DNA from: Massariosphaeria phaeospora | Taxonomy: Eukaryota; Ascomycota; Dothideomycetes; Pleosporales | Assembly: GCA_011032825.1 (NCBI GenBank) | Contig: JAADJZ010000015.1 | Coordinates: forward strand, 310,001-374,000 | DNA: 64,000 nt | Direction of reading: 5' to 3' | Part shown: piece by piece, positions 1-10,872 of the stretch | How positions within the stretch are numbered: position 1 is the stretch's first letter | How the letters are laid out: every line of letters begins with the position of its first letter | Translations under genes and position numbers: made by a program | Notes under the pieces: model-generated | What the model was told of the DNA's origin: nothing | Database searches by the model: none | The model's input: the letters and a program-made list of their open reading frames with translations, nothing else

Positions 1-525
1 CACGACAGCAAAGCCGCAATTAGAGCGGCCTATCAGGCGGAAACCTCGAACTCCTCGCCGAGCCACGACGACCGACCCATACCCGCTACTGGGACCGCGC
101 TCCCCGCCTTGAAATACGGAACTATCAACGACCCACTCCCGCCCTCCTGGACCCTCATCCCCCACGATAAGCTCGGGAACTTCTATGCTGGAAACCTGGC
201 CTACATGTCCCCCGACAACAACTTCTTCCCCGCCGCGCTACCTTCGGACGGCTGCATAGACCTAGTTCGGATCAGGGGCGACATCAAGCGGCACACTGCG
301 GTACAGACGATGTTAGCTATCTCGGAGAACAAGTTTTTCGACTTACCGCATGTGGATTATCAGAAGGTTAGCGCATATAGGATAATACCGAAAGGTCAGA
401 AAGATGGGTATATCAGTATTGACGGAGAGAAAGTGCCGTTTGCGCCGTTTCAGGTGGAGGTGCATAGGGGATTAGGCACGGTGTTGAGTAGGAGCGGGCA
501 TTTGTTTGAAGCGGAGGGGGTGTAG
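1..525 (+). CDS. LCB4: Sphingoid long-chain base kinase, C-terminal part (partial)
   Basis: The reading frame is open from the first base of the window to a TAG at 523-525, so the 5' part of the gene lies outside; 174 codons are visible. The protein resembles the C-terminal part of fungal Lcb4/Lcb5 sphingosine kinases, which phosphorylate sphingoid bases such as phytosphingosine with ATP at cellular membranes. The visible stretch includes GNFYAGNLAYMSPDNNFFP, which includes the conserved N-x-P-x-M-like end of the lipid-kinase fold, then SDGCIDLV and KFFDLPHVDYQKVSAYRI, followed by a beta-rich end with DGEKVPFAPFQVEVH. The catalytic GGDGT region is not in the window. The assignment rests on family resemblance; Lcb4 versus Lcb5 cannot be separated. 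Confidence 0.85.
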   Translation, partial: HDSKAAIRAAYQAETSNSSPSHDDRPIPATGTALPALKYGTINDPLPPSWTLIPHDKLGNFYAGNLAYMSPDNNFFPAALPSDGCIDLVRIRGDIKRHTAVQTMLAISENKFFDLPHVDYQKVSAYRIIPKGQKDGYISIDGEKVPFAPFQVEVHRGLGTVLSRSGHLFEAEGV

Positions 526-1131
526 GGGGTGGCAGCATTAGTGGGCTTGAGTAACTGTCTGGATGGACAAGGTGCGGATCAGGAGGTCTCGGAGGGAATT
601 CCACAGCGTTGATTTTAGTTGCTTTGATTCCATCGCGATATATCATTGGCATGCATTGTTCCACTCTGCGTAGGTAGGTACTCCCCAGATAGGTTTTCTT
701 GTTATTGGTTTTTAGAGAGCTACGATATCCAGAGAGAAGAGAGTGCACTATAAGCAATTCTTAATTTTGACCTCATATTCAGCGCGTTCAATATCACGTT
801 TAGAATACTTTCCCTTTCAATAAGATCCCGTAGATATCGTAGATTCCATCTCATGATGGATCAGTCAAGCTCGTCCCGAGTCGGGTCCGGTCAATTCCGG
901 TGTTACATGTTACACCCCGCGCCCGCCCCGCTCCCATGAGTCACGGCTTGCAAATTTTCTTTTCTGGCAGGCGCGCCCCACAAGACGACCCGCCCCAACA
1001 ATAATCACCCAACCTTTTCCCTCACTGCCCCGATCGGTAATTCAGTCTGGCCAACTGGTTTTATTTTGCTATGGATATATATTTAATACTTCTAAAAATA
1101 CTCCATCAATTCATTCAAAGCGATTAAAAAA
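526..1131. other. Intergenic, 3' flank of the kinase gene
   Basis: No convincing gene is seen. The AT-rich stretch at about 1065-1130 directly precedes the tRNA gene and could include its upstream sequence. Confidence 0.5.
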
Positions 1132-1203
1132 AGCTGAGTGGCGCAGCGGAAGCGCGCCGGGCTCATAACCCGGAGGACAGTGGATCGAAACCACTCTCAG
1201 CTA
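1132..1203 (+). tRNA. Initiator tRNA-Met (CAT)
   Basis: The 72-base sequence folds as a complete cloverleaf. The acceptor stem pairs AGCTGAG with CTCAGCT over 7 bp and is followed by discriminator A. The D arm pairs GCGC with GCGC. The anticodon arm is CCGGG-CTCATAA-CCCGG with anticodon CAT, and the T stem AGTGG pairs with CCACT. Initiator hallmarks known from eukaryotes are present: a first base pair A1-U72, three consecutive G-C pairs (GGG/CCC) next to the anticodon loop, and a T loop reading ATCGAAA in place of the usual TTC motif. No intron is seen. It therefore serves start-codon decoding with eIF2 rather than elongation. Confidence 0.96.
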
Positions 1204-1210
1204 TGGGATC

Positions 1211-1219
1211 TTTATTTTT
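1211..1219 (+). terminator. RNA polymerase III terminator of tRNA-iMet
   Basis: A T-rich tract (TTTATTTTT) begins 8 bases after the mature tRNA end. A run of four or more T on the coding strand terminates Pol III; the five-T run is the likely stop. Confidence 0.7.
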
Positions 1220-1837
1220 CGCTAGGGGCGCGCGTTCGAGTTTGGGTGCGGGAAGAGTGTTTTTTTGTTGGGGTTTTTTTTTTGGTGGGTGAGGGGTGAG
1301 GGGTGAGGGACTAGGGCACTTTAGGAATTGTACATAGATAATAGTTCTAGGGTTGTATTGCAAAGGTAAGCCTCTGCGGGAGTCTTCTTGCTAACTTGCC
1401 TTGCCTTCAAATCAACTTAATGTTAACAAGTGCATTTCTGTTAGAGGATAGGACAACTATGACTATATTCTGGCGCACAGGACTTCTCAAGATAACCCAC
1501 AGCCCCAATCCAAAAGTTCTACTGTACGACCTAGTCTGAGATCAGACTGCGGACAATTGTAGTGAGAACGGGATCTGCGATGGTGCTCCACGTTCACTAA
1601 CTACCAAAACGCCGAAAACGCCGAGTAAGGGTCCGCTAAATCAGGGTCTGTCCAATCAGGAATCAGGAACATGCTGCGTCCCTCACATTTGCAGCACGTC
1701 CTCTCTTCATGATGCGACAAGACCTTCAACATCGATGCAACCTCCCCGATTTATGCTAGAACTTCGCATACTATCTAGAGAGGTCGTCTCTACCAGCCAC
1801 GAATTAGGTAGTCCACGGGGACGGGGATGGTCGACAG
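1220..1837. other. Intergenic, upstream of the Zn2Cys6 gene
   Basis: It holds T-rich and G-rich tracts (about 1258-1310) next to the tRNA gene, and the presumed promoter of the regulator at 1838. No coding sequence is recognised. Confidence 0.5.
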
Positions 1838-3241
1838 ATGCATCAGCAATCACAAGAAACATCTAGTCACTTTGTGTCGTTCGATATGGAGAGCTCTCAC
1901 CCTAAAACTCGGAACGCTTGTGACCGATGTCACTTTCGAAAGCTGAAATGTGAAAGGGCTAGGATAGCCAGTTGTGGGCGGTGTACTCAAGATGGAGAGC
2001 CGTGCATCTTCAGCCCTCGAAGACCTTACAACGCTTCCAAGCGATTGCGATTGACAAGACAGCGAAAGAGCCACCTAACCAAGGATGTGTTGTGTTCTTC
2101 AAGTCTTGACGTCGGTAAGCGCTCGTTTCCCCGCATGCGCTGTCGATCAAGCTGAAAAACAGAAAACGCAAGCCGTGCATCAGAGTCAGCTCAGCCGTGG
2201 AGTCTCTATGAAGTGGCCTTGGACCTGAGTACTCCAAACACAATATCGACATCGGACCAGTCCCCTCTGGCAACTTATGACCACCCATGGGGAAATGCAC
2301 ATACATCAACATCACTCCCTGACTCCCAGCATACAATGGAGCATCTATCGGCTCCCATTAGCCAGCTAGGATCCACTGTGTCATCAGCCTCTCCTCCCCA
2401 GACCAGCATACCGGAGAGTAATGGCAATGCTCAGCAGCCACGGTTTGCTATGATACCTGACGCACCTTCCCAAAACCACATATCAGGGATACACTTCGAC
2501 GGCCAAGACCCAGGAACTGAGCCCAGTATCCATCAGGTTTCCGAACTCGTCCGAGAAATCTTTCGACCCCTCGAGTCCGACCATTCAGGATCAAATGCTT
2601 CATACAGCTTCTCTCCTGACGACCTTTCCACCGGATACCCCGATCTCTATGCACACACATTCAGTGCGACCCAGCCTCTCATACAGGTTCTATCGACAGT
2701 CGACGCGTCTCGGAGCACCTGGGGCATGGCCAAGGAAACCACAATACTCTCTAGTTGGGGGGATTCCGAGCTTCTCTTGATCGTGTCCTGTTTCCTGCGG
2801 CTGCTAACCACGTACGACAAAATCTTCATCTTCTGGCACAACCTGCTAGAGTCATCCACCAAGAACGGGCTGACATTGGGCACGCTGGATAACTGCATGC
2901 CCTATCTCCTACCCCCGGTCTCCATTGGCATGTTCCTGGAGCCGAGATGTAGCCTGGCACAGCTCAGACTGGTGGTGGAGACCTGTAGCAACATGTATGA
3001 TGACTTAGGCCGCAGTCTGCAGCATATATCCAACAGTGTTACTGGGCGGGATCGAATAGCGGCGGCGGATAGGACGACGTATTTATCTGACGCCGTATTT
3101 GAATTGGTTGTGAGCCGCGAATGGTTGACTCGGAGTAAGAGGGATAAGATGCTGGACTTGATCGAAGACAACGCTGTGCAGAGGAAAATTGAGGAATTGA
3201 TTTCGTCGTTGTACCTTGGGGAGCTTGTGTTGGCTCCATGA
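1838..3241 (+). CDS. Zn2Cys6 (fungal binuclear cluster) transcription factor
   Basis: Exons 1838-2114 and 2163-3241 are joined by removing a 48-nt intron (GTAAGC...CAG) that carries an in-frame TGA, giving 451 residues. The N-terminus carries a textbook binuclear zinc cluster: Cys28, 31, 38, 46, 49 and 56 in CX2CX6CX7CX2CX6C, with the basic loop HFRKLK. It is followed by a basic linker (RPYNASKRLRLTRQRK) and a long Ser/Pro-rich middle. The C-terminal 190 residues are more hydrophobic and include a Cys/Leu-rich segment; they remind me of the AflR-type regulatory domain of secondary-metabolism regulators, which is inference. No polyketide synthase or NRPS gene is nearby; the next gene in the same direction is a beta-mannosidase. 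A second ATG at 1886 is a weaker start candidate. Confidence 0.85.
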
Positions 3242-4330
3242 GGTTTCTCTCTAGGGTGGGCGTGTCTGAAGCGCAATGCTTTTCGCTGCAATAATACGCT
3301 CCGAAGGCGACAATCGTCCAGACTCGTCAGGCTCAAGATTGCCCAAAAGCCACTTCTGATTCCAAGCGTAGGATCCTGACAAACAGTACCAGCGGCATGC
3401 CGTCAAATCATCCTGGACAAAATTTCCTGGGCATTGACATTCCAATCAGCGTCTGGCTACGAAACACGGAGGACATGTTGAAGATTGTTTTGGATCTGGA
3501 TTTCCAAGCACTTGTAGCCGCTGACGACGAGGTGTCTGAAGGCGACAGGGGTACTGTGAGTGCAGGTTGGGAAGAGGTATATGTGGATGGGAAAATCGAC
3601 AATGTTGAAGATGGAAAAAGGCTTTACCCACCCTGTTCCGAGTATATCAACGTCGGCGATGGAAGCAAGCCTTCCACACGGCCTGCTGATATCAGTTTCT
3701 GAGTAGCGGGCTGGGACGCCATACACCCCCTAGCACTTGGAAGGGTCGTGATAGAGCCTACTGCTCTCATTTGGACTGGCTCTTGATGCGGACACTGTTA
3801 AGTCTTATCTTTGACGAAGACGGCCCCCACCGAGTAGTCTTAGTCGGTCATGTCAATATCGTTTCTCCTCCCTTTTTGGTCTCCCTTGTTGATCTCCCTC
3901 GTTGAACAGTAATTGGGGTTAGGCTCGCTGCTTGATGATGCAAAGATAAGTTTGATGTCTTTGTGGTTGCAAGTTGATCTGGGACGGGAAGTTTAGGTTG
4001 GAGCTAGTCTACAAAAAGACAAGCGCCCCCACCACAAATGCCGACCAGCCTCGTCACCTCCTCATCCGCACATTGATTGCATCGTCAACGATCATGCTGC
4101 ATTTCTGCTCGGCTTGTTACGCTCTTCTGCTTCCAGCCTAAACTCGCATCGCAAGGGTGGCAAGAGCGCCAGGAACCTTACATCGTTGACGGAAGCCCGG
4201 AATGTGGGCTTACGTGAAATTTGGGATGCATCGATCCATATATCTTGCGGCTTGCGCTGCTTCGGTGGCGGTGGTCTTTTTCATCAGCTTCCCATTCCTC
4301 GAGAGAAGAACTGTCACCCAGAACTCCATT
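3242..4330. other. Intergenic between regulator and beta-mannosidase
   Basis: An ATG-initiated frame at 3397-3702 (+, 101 codons, acidic) is intact but resembles nothing I know, and competing frames of similar size exist on the other strand, so I do not call it. The segment 4202-4330 is open and in frame with the downstream beta-mannosidase and would encode a hydrophobic stretch (see findings). Confidence 0.4.
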
Positions 4331-7309
4331 ATGGCTCGACGAAGCACACAAGCCTTCCTAGCGGCATCGGCAGCTGCGGCTACATATGCTCAGAACGTGC
4401 TTGATTTGAGTTCCATTGAGTGGAGTGTGACGACTCCGAACTTCTCCGACATCTCGGTGGCAGGAAAAATACCCTCACATGTCCATCTGGACCTCTTTGC
4501 TGCGGACGTGAGCAGCCCTCTGTGCTGAAATCTTTCACCTTGATTGATTAATGTGATCGAAGGTTATTGGACCACCCCTGTACAGCCTCAACGAGTTTGA
4601 CTTACGCTGGATTGCATTCTCCAATTGGACCTATAAATCAGCGCCTATAACGTCTTTGTGAGTAATTTCATGAGGCTCTGTCAATCTTTCATACATATAC
4701 CAACTTTTCTCAGGGAAGCAAGCGTCAACACAACATGGCTTGTGTTCAATGGGCTTGATACGTTCACGAGTATCGAACTCTGTGGACAACATGTGGCTTC
4801 GACGAACAACCAGTTTAGACAGTATTACTTCGACGTTTCGACCATCCTAAATGCTTGCGGTAGCCCAACACTAAGTATCAACTTCGGAAGCGCTCCTATC
4901 ATAGCCAATGCAACTGCTGCATTACCTGGCCAAGAAAGTATGTAAGGTCATTCTCCAATTTCGCTATGCTATGCTAAGCATCGAATACAGCCTGGCCGGC
5001 TGGAGTTGAACAACTGTATGAATTTCCCAACCGGCAGTACATACGAAAGGAGCAAAGTGATTTTGGCTGGGATTGGGGTCCGGCATTCGCTCCAGCGGGC
5101 ATCTGGCAACCAGCATACGTTGTCCAGTTGAGAGCTGCAGAAATCTATGTGCGCAACACCCTGGTTGATATCTACCGCGAGGGACAGCTCAACTTGATTC
5201 CTCCGGATCAATCGCATGACTGGATACTCTACACTAGCATTGACTTCCTTAGCTCACTCACAGCAGGTGCAGGGTTAAGATACACCCTTACTGACAAACA
5301 CAATACCACATTGTTGAGCGGTCAGCTAGCCAACGTCACCTCAAACGATACCACCATCAGTGGGAGTGTTACCATTCCTAGCGGGATAGTGGAGCTATGG
5401 TGGCCTACGGGTATGGGATCTCAGACCCTATACGATCTGACTATTGAAATTGTCGATTTCGCAAACACTTCGCTGGCAGTTATCAACAAACGAGTTGGCT
5501 TTCGTACGATTGTGCAAAATGCGATGCCCATCTCACAGGAACAGATAAACCAAGGGATCGCTCCAGGCAACAACTGGCATTTCGAGATCAATGGTCACGA
5601 ATTCTACGCCAAGGGTTCGAACTTGATCCCTCCTGACCCTTTCTGGCCTACTGTCACCGAGACTCGTGTCCGCCACCTGTTCAACAGCGTGGTAGATGGC
5701 AATCAGAACATGTTACGAGTGTGGTCATCGGGTGCATACCTGCCAGACTTCATGTATGATTTAGCGGACGAGATGGGCATTCTGCTTTGGAGTGAATTCG
5801 AGTTTGGATGCGCGCTGTACCCAGCGGACCCGGAGTTTTTGGAAAATGTCGCAGCAGAGGTCGAGTATCAAGTTCGAAGAATCAATCACCATCCGTCTCT
5901 AGCATACTGGGCCGGTGGGAACGAGCTTGAAAACCTTGAGCTCCGAATGGTGAATGGCTCGCTCGAGTTTCCTCGGTACTTGGCAGACTACGAAGCGCTG
6001 TTCTTGGATACTATCGTGCCAATCTTGTTCAGGAATTCTCGCAGTATCTCCTACTCCCCTTCCAGTACGACGAATGGGTGGCTTGATCTGGACTTTTCTA
6101 AATCGCAACCAATCACTCAACGTTACGAGGACGTCGCTCCCGGTTCAATCTACGGAAACACTGGTAAGCTTGCGTCTCTTGTTCATATACATTATGCTAA
6201 TATCTATAGATTTCTATAACTATAACTACGCAGTCGCTTTCGACTTTACTATTTACCCTGTAGGACGCTTCGCTAACGAATTTGGGTTTCATTCAATGCC
6301 ATCTCTCCAGAGTTGGGAGCAAGCCGTCGGACCAGATGATCTGCGATTCGACTCAGCGCCAGTGCTCCTCAGGAATCATCATCCACCCCCTGGTGGTCTC
6401 GACATAGCGAACTTCGCGGCGGCAAATATGGGCCAGGCACAAATGACCGAGGCGGCCCAGATGTACTATCCCGTTCCCAACACGACCGATACCCGCGCCA
6501 ACTTTTCGGCATGGTGCCATACAACGCAAATATTCCAAGCCGACTTTTACAAGTCTCAGATACAGTTTTACCGCCGCGGAAGCGCCAAGCCGGAGCGTCA
6601 GCTCGGCTCACTCTACTGGCAATTGAATGATCAGTGGCAAGCTCCTACCTGGGCGGGAATCGAGTATGACGGACGCTGGAAAGTACTGCATTACATTGCT
6701 AAAGACATCTACCAGCCGGTCATCATTGCCCCTTTCTTCCAGAAGATAACGGGTGATCTCCAGATCTGGGTGATATCCGATCTATGGGAGCCAGTGTCCG
6801 CCTCCATCGATTTGGCCTGGTACGATTGGACGGGAACCCGGCTCGATACTGACATACCAGCGTCAGTCCAAATTGAGGTCGGTGCAATAAATGGGACAAA
6901 AGTACTGACAACCAACCTCAACTCGGGCTACGCGCTCACTGATGCTTTCCTCGTCATGGATGTCAGGACGCAAGGCAGCCTGCCGAACTCGAAGGAGACG
7001 CAAACCTTCACACACCGAAATTGGTTCCACAAGGACAACTTGAGTAATGCAAAGCTAGTTGATCCGGGCTTAGAGATAGCTCATTCCTCAGAGACTTCGA
7101 AGTTCACCGTCAAGGCAACAAAGGGAGTTGCTGCATGGGTGTGGCTAGACTATCCATCTGGAGCCTTGCTAAATTTCGACGTGAATGCGTTCTGGCTCTT
7201 GCCCGGGGAACAACGCGAAGTGGTGTATACGGTCAAGAGTGATAGTACTGACGGTAGGTGGGTTGATGGTGTGAGCGTGAGGAGCTTGTGGGATAATACT
7301 ATTTCCTGA
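4331..7309 (+). CDS. mndA: Secreted beta-mannosidase, glycoside hydrolase family 2
   Basis: Five exons, 4331-4507, 4563-4657, 4714-4937, 4991-6163 and 6210-7309, keep one frame and give 922 residues, close to the roughly 930 of Aspergillus MndA. The enzyme removes terminal beta-1,4-mannose from manno-oligosaccharides outside the cell. The start at 4331 gives a short signal peptide (MARRSTQAFLAASAAAATYA). The GH2 landmarks are clear: RKEQSDFGWDWGPAFAPAG in the sugar-binding domain, KGSNLIPPDPFW at the start of the barrel, the acid/base glutamate in GGNELE (Glu477) and the nucleophile in NEFGFHSMPS (Glu580). Many N-x-S/T sites fit a secreted glycoprotein. All four introns are 46-56 nt. An alternative in-frame start at 4202 or 4226 would add a membrane anchor. 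The Zn2Cys6 gene just upstream could be a local regulator; this is only positional. Confidence 0.95.
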
Positions 7310-7882
7310 GCGAGGACGATGCAAGGTGGATCTTGAGCCTGGCCAGGTTCAAAAAGCTGAAAGTAGGCTTACAGATTGATGTTATGAGAACGGTGAAAGA
7401 CGGAGGATTGCTGTTCCCACAGCAGCTGCTGCTTAGGGGCTAAAACATGTACCTTGGCGACGCGCTCGATGCCTTCTAGGCAGCAGGCTTCCACAAAGAT
7501 ATTTCATCGTCGCACCAGCTTGCCCCCGCGATCTAACAATCTCGCCTTCTTGTCTTCCACATCGTCGAAATCCTTTCTAAGATTTGATCTGCTCTAACGG
7601 CTCTCTGTCTTCTATCATATCTATATTATTTCACGTATACCATATCTCAGCCTGGTTCGCCCGTCGATGCCCCAGATCTGAACGCCATTCAAATGGATCA
7701 GAGAAAGGATACAAGTATGGAAAAGCTCCGCGCTCTTCTTATATCCGGTATAATCGCCCACAGGCAATTTTAATGCGGTCTTGGCTAACAAAGAATTGCC
7801 ACACGCAATAAAATACAAACGTCCCAGTTTCAGCAAGCTCAAGAGCAAGGCTAGCCTCTACTATCGCAAAGACAACGCGATC
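7310..7882. other. Intergenic
   Basis: No supported gene. The frame of the next gene stays open upstream of its ATG to about 7781 without another ATG, so an unseen upstream exon is possible. Confidence 0.4.
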
Positions 7883-8855
7883 ATGGACGAGGATACCGAG
7901 GTCTTCCCATTTCTTGCTCTGCCGACTGAGCTGAGGTTGTTGCTGTATTTCGAGCTTCTTGTGACGGACGGCCGCCTGGAAACAATACGGCGCAGGCCGC
8001 GCAAAGTCACAAAGCAGAGGCAGATGTACATTGCAATTCTACAAACCTGCAAGCTTTGTAGCAGTGAGGGTCTGAGTGTGCTATATGGGGAGAACTTGTT
8101 TGATTTTGGTAAGTTTGTCGGATCTCAACGCTGGCCATATCTAGCAACTTCGTTCTGGCGCCTGCATGTAGGAATCCGGCGGAATCCGGAAACGACCGCG
8201 AACTCTTTGGAATATGGGTAAGAGCATTTGATTCGAAGCTTACTGACCAATCTTAGACGAGATGCGTCGACGCCCCTCAGTGGCAGCACCCTTCCTCAGG
8301 ATAATCGGTCCGACGAATTGCGCTCTGATTCGTCTCATCGTGTGCGAATATTCTGCTGCATCAGAGGAAGTGTCTCAGATCAGACCAGCGCCCACCAACG
8401 ACGAAACCCCATCTCCAAAGGAATCTTCGCCCACCTTGTCTCCCAAGGAGTTTTCGCCAACCAATGCTACAACGCACAAACTCATGCTCACCTACCAACT
8501 CACGCTCACCTACCTAACGACGTTCCTCGCAATGTACAATGTTTCCATCGACCAGCTCCGGCTCCTGGCCATCAGTATCATCCCGTATGGCGACAACGAA
8601 GCCACGGGGCACGTTATGGCAGCGCAGGCTCCGCATGTCGTCCGTGATAGGCCACTTCGTCTGCAGTGGCTGGAGGAGAAGAATGAGAAGCTGAAGATGG
8701 AGGCCCTGGTGGACGGGATTTGCAAGCGAGAGAAAGGTCTCCGGAAAGCCGAGTTTCTTGCAGATGTCGATAGCCAGATCGGGTTTGATTACAGTCCGCC
8801 GTTTGTGGGGCGGCTTTGGATGATGTATGCGAAGGAGAGGGCAGAGCGGAAGTGA
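7883..8855 (+). CDS. 2EXR / F-box-like domain protein
   Basis: Exons 7883-8108 and 8257-8855 are joined across a 148-nt intron (GTAAGT; branch CTGAC; TTAG), giving 274 residues. The N-terminus FPFLALPTELRLLLYFELLV is the F-box-like opening of the fungal 2EXR family. It is followed by the family's usual elements: ILQTCKLCSSEGLSVLYGEN, then across the junction PFLRIIGPTNCALIRLI. A Ser/Pro/Glu-rich insert (PSPKESSPTLSPKEFSPT) interrupts the region before the Leu-rich C-terminal part. The family is expanded in filamentous ascomycetes and its function is unknown; a role as an F-box-type adaptor is only suggested by the N-terminal motif. A two-intron model leaving 8145-8217 as an exon is possible but joins the motifs less well. 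Confidence 0.7.
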
Positions 8856-9205
8856 GTGAGTGAGTGACGTTACTGTCTCTGTTTGCCAAAGCGAAGGCGA
8901 CTGGAGCGTGTTCCGCTGCTTTGGCAGGCCAAAGACCAAGCTGACTGTCTGTCTTGGTGTCTTTTGTAATCCATACGGGTATCGTCAGAGACTGAGCTGT
9001 GTCAAATGTGCGTAACCAATTAGATGCTAGCGCATCTATCCACTTTTTGCCCTGCAGCCAGTGGTAACCGAGTCGCTTCCACTACCTACCTACACATCCT
9101 ACTCATAAAGCATCACGTACAAGCCCAAGGGCTTCCTTGACTCCTACCATCCCATGCAATTTTCACATCCCCCTCATAACCAACCGTATCTCTCACCCCC
9201 GAGCC
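8856..9205. other. Intergenic with presumed promoter of the dehydrogenase gene
   Basis: Nothing recognisable beyond pyrimidine-rich sequence (about 9070-9200) just before the ATG at 9206, typical of fungal leaders. Confidence 0.4.
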
Positions 9206-10246
9206 ATGTCATCCGAACCTCTACGCCTAGGCTGGATAGGGCTTGGATCAATGGGCTTTGCCATGGCCCTGAACATCCAGAAACACCTACAGACGCACAA
9301 GCTCCCTCCGCTGCACTGCTGGAACCGGACGATATCGCGGGGTGATCCGCTGCGCGCGTTTGGCAGCGTGCTGTGTGAATCCGTAGCCGAAGTAGTGCAG
9401 AACTCAGACGTGATATTCATATCCGTAAGTCCAATGCTAACGTAGACGTAGCGGAGATTCCAAACCTGCTGAATTCGGTACCAGGTTAGCAATGATGATG
9501 CGCTCAAAAGCGTAGTGGACGACATCATCACTAGCGGCCCTATCAAAGACAAAATCATCGTCGACACGACAACAGTGCATCCCAACACCAGCGCCGCAAC
9601 AACAGCCCAGTTCCGCGACGCACATGCAGACTACATCGCGGCGCCCGTCTTCGGCGCCACGCCCCTCGCGCAAGCCGGCGCGCTCCTCATCGCCGTCGCG
9701 GGCCCCCCCACCTCCATCGCGCTGATCCGCCCCTTCCTCGCCGGCGTCACCGCGCGCGCCGTCATCGACGTCGGGCCCGTCCCGCAGCAAGCCCTGCTTT
9801 TGAAAACGACGTCGAATTTCCTGACCGCGGGCCTGATGTACCTGCTCAGCGAAGCGCACACGCTGGCCGAGAAAGCCGGGCTGCCGGCTGCCGTGCTCGA
9901 GAGTCTGGTGGAGCAGAATTTCGGCGCGTATGCGCATGGCGTGAGTGCGCGCATGACGGGGGGCGCGTATTTTCCGGCCGAGGGCCAGGCGCCGGCTTCG
10001 GGGCTGGGGCTCGCGATTAAGGATGTGGGGCATGGGGTGAGTGTGGCGATGGGGGTGGGCATGCAGTTGAAGGCTGGGGAGTTGAGTGTGGCGGCTATGG
10101 AGGAGGCGAGGGTGTTTGGGGGCGCGGTGGGGAGGGAGTTGGATAGTAGTAGTGTGTTTGGGGTGGTGAGGCAGAGGGCGGGGTTGGAGTTTGCGACCGA
10201 GGAGGTTAAGAGGAGGGATGAGATGATGAGGGAGGAGAAGGGGTAG
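9206..10246 (+). CDS. 3-hydroxyisobutyrate dehydrogenase-like NAD(P) oxidoreductase
   Basis: Exons 9206-9424 and 9485-10246 are joined over a 60-nt intron (GTAAGT...CCAG) and give 326 residues. The Rossmann motif GLGSMG lies near residue 14, as in beta-hydroxyacid dehydrogenases. The substrate-binding loop appears as DTTTVHPNTSAAT, where the family usually has D-x-S-T. The catalytic lysine is in LLKTTSNFL (Lys180), and the all-alpha C-terminal domain includes GLAIKDV. Relatives oxidise 3-hydroxyisobutyrate or reduce glyoxylate or succinic semialdehyde; the substrate cannot be read from the sequence. The second exon is clearly GC-richer than the flanks. No mitochondrial presequence is evident. 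Confidence 0.88.
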
Positions 10247-10437
10247 GTCGTAGACAGCAGAGATTCCAGACCAAACACAAGCGGAGAGGCCTGTTCTACA
10301 TCCATATTGTAAAGTATTGAGTGGCAGTGCAGAGATTGAGAACTGAGTTGATTGTTCGTAGTCTACGAAGTGAACACTATATAGATGGCAGAGATGTACT
10401 AGGCCCGATAGAGACTAGATGAAATCCAGTACCTCTA

Positions 10438-10555
10438 ACGTACCTCATAGGTTCGCCGGACACACAGGTTCGCCGGACACCTGTTTTTACTAAGGAAAAT
10501 CAATAATCTAAGGCTTAATAACTCTAGATCTACTTTATAGAATTTTCTAAAAATT
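10438..10555 (+). repeat. Left terminal inverted repeat of the MITE
   Basis: It begins ACGTACCTCATAGG and pairs with 10753-10870. The AGGTTCGCCGGACAC motif lies at 10449 and again at 10466. Confidence 0.9.
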
Positions 10556-10752
10556 AAATATGTTATTTCTGTATACATTGACTTTTCAATTCTAATATTA
10601 CTAAGCTCTACCTAGTCTAATTCTAGAGATACAAAAAATACGCTAAAATAATCCCTGTAATTTAGGCTTTCTTTAATAGCTTTTTAAATACTAAGGCTAG
10701 AGCTTAGTAACCTTAGGATCTTAAAGTTTACATAGATGCAGCTTAGTAGTGA

Positions 10753-10870
10753 AATTTTTAGAGAATTCTATGAAGTAGATCTAGAGTTATTAAGCCTTAG
10801 ATTATTGATTTTCCTTAGTAAAAACAGGTGTCCGGCGAACCTGTGTGTCCGGCGAACCTATGAGGTACGT
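10753..10870 (-). repeat. Right terminal inverted repeat of the MITE
   Basis: It is the reverse complement of the left arm apart from two C/T differences near the inner end; one of them is CpA in this arm and TpA in the left. Confidence 0.9.
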
Positions 10871-10872
10871 TA

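Larger units (their letters stand above)
10438..10870. mobile_element. Fold-back MITE of the TA-inserting (Tc1/mariner, Fot1/pogo-type) class
   Basis: A 433-bp element has 118-bp terminal inverted repeats and is bounded on both sides by TA (10436-10437 and 10871-10872), the target duplication made by Tc1/mariner-type transposases. The arms match perfectly for the outer 98 bp. The next 20 bp hold two mismatches, both C in the right arm against T in the left arm. Each arm carries a tandem 15-bp motif, AGGTTCGCCGGACAC, spaced by 17 bp. The core of about 197 bp is AT-rich and codes for nothing. The element is therefore non-autonomous. It sits 190 bp downstream of the dehydrogenase stop codon. Confidence 0.9.

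Noticed and set aside
3397..3702. 101-codon frame downstream of the Zn2Cys6 gene
   Set aside because: It has an intact ATG frame but no family resemblance, and competing frames of equal size lie on the other strand.
8145..8217. Small middle exon in the 2EXR gene
   Set aside because: Requires introns of 36 and 39 nt; a single 148-nt intron joins the conserved motifs in frame.
9437..10305. Long minus-strand frames across the dehydrogenase gene
   Set aside because: They are antisense shadows of a GC-rich exon with strong third-position bias; the plus strand carries the recognisable enzyme.
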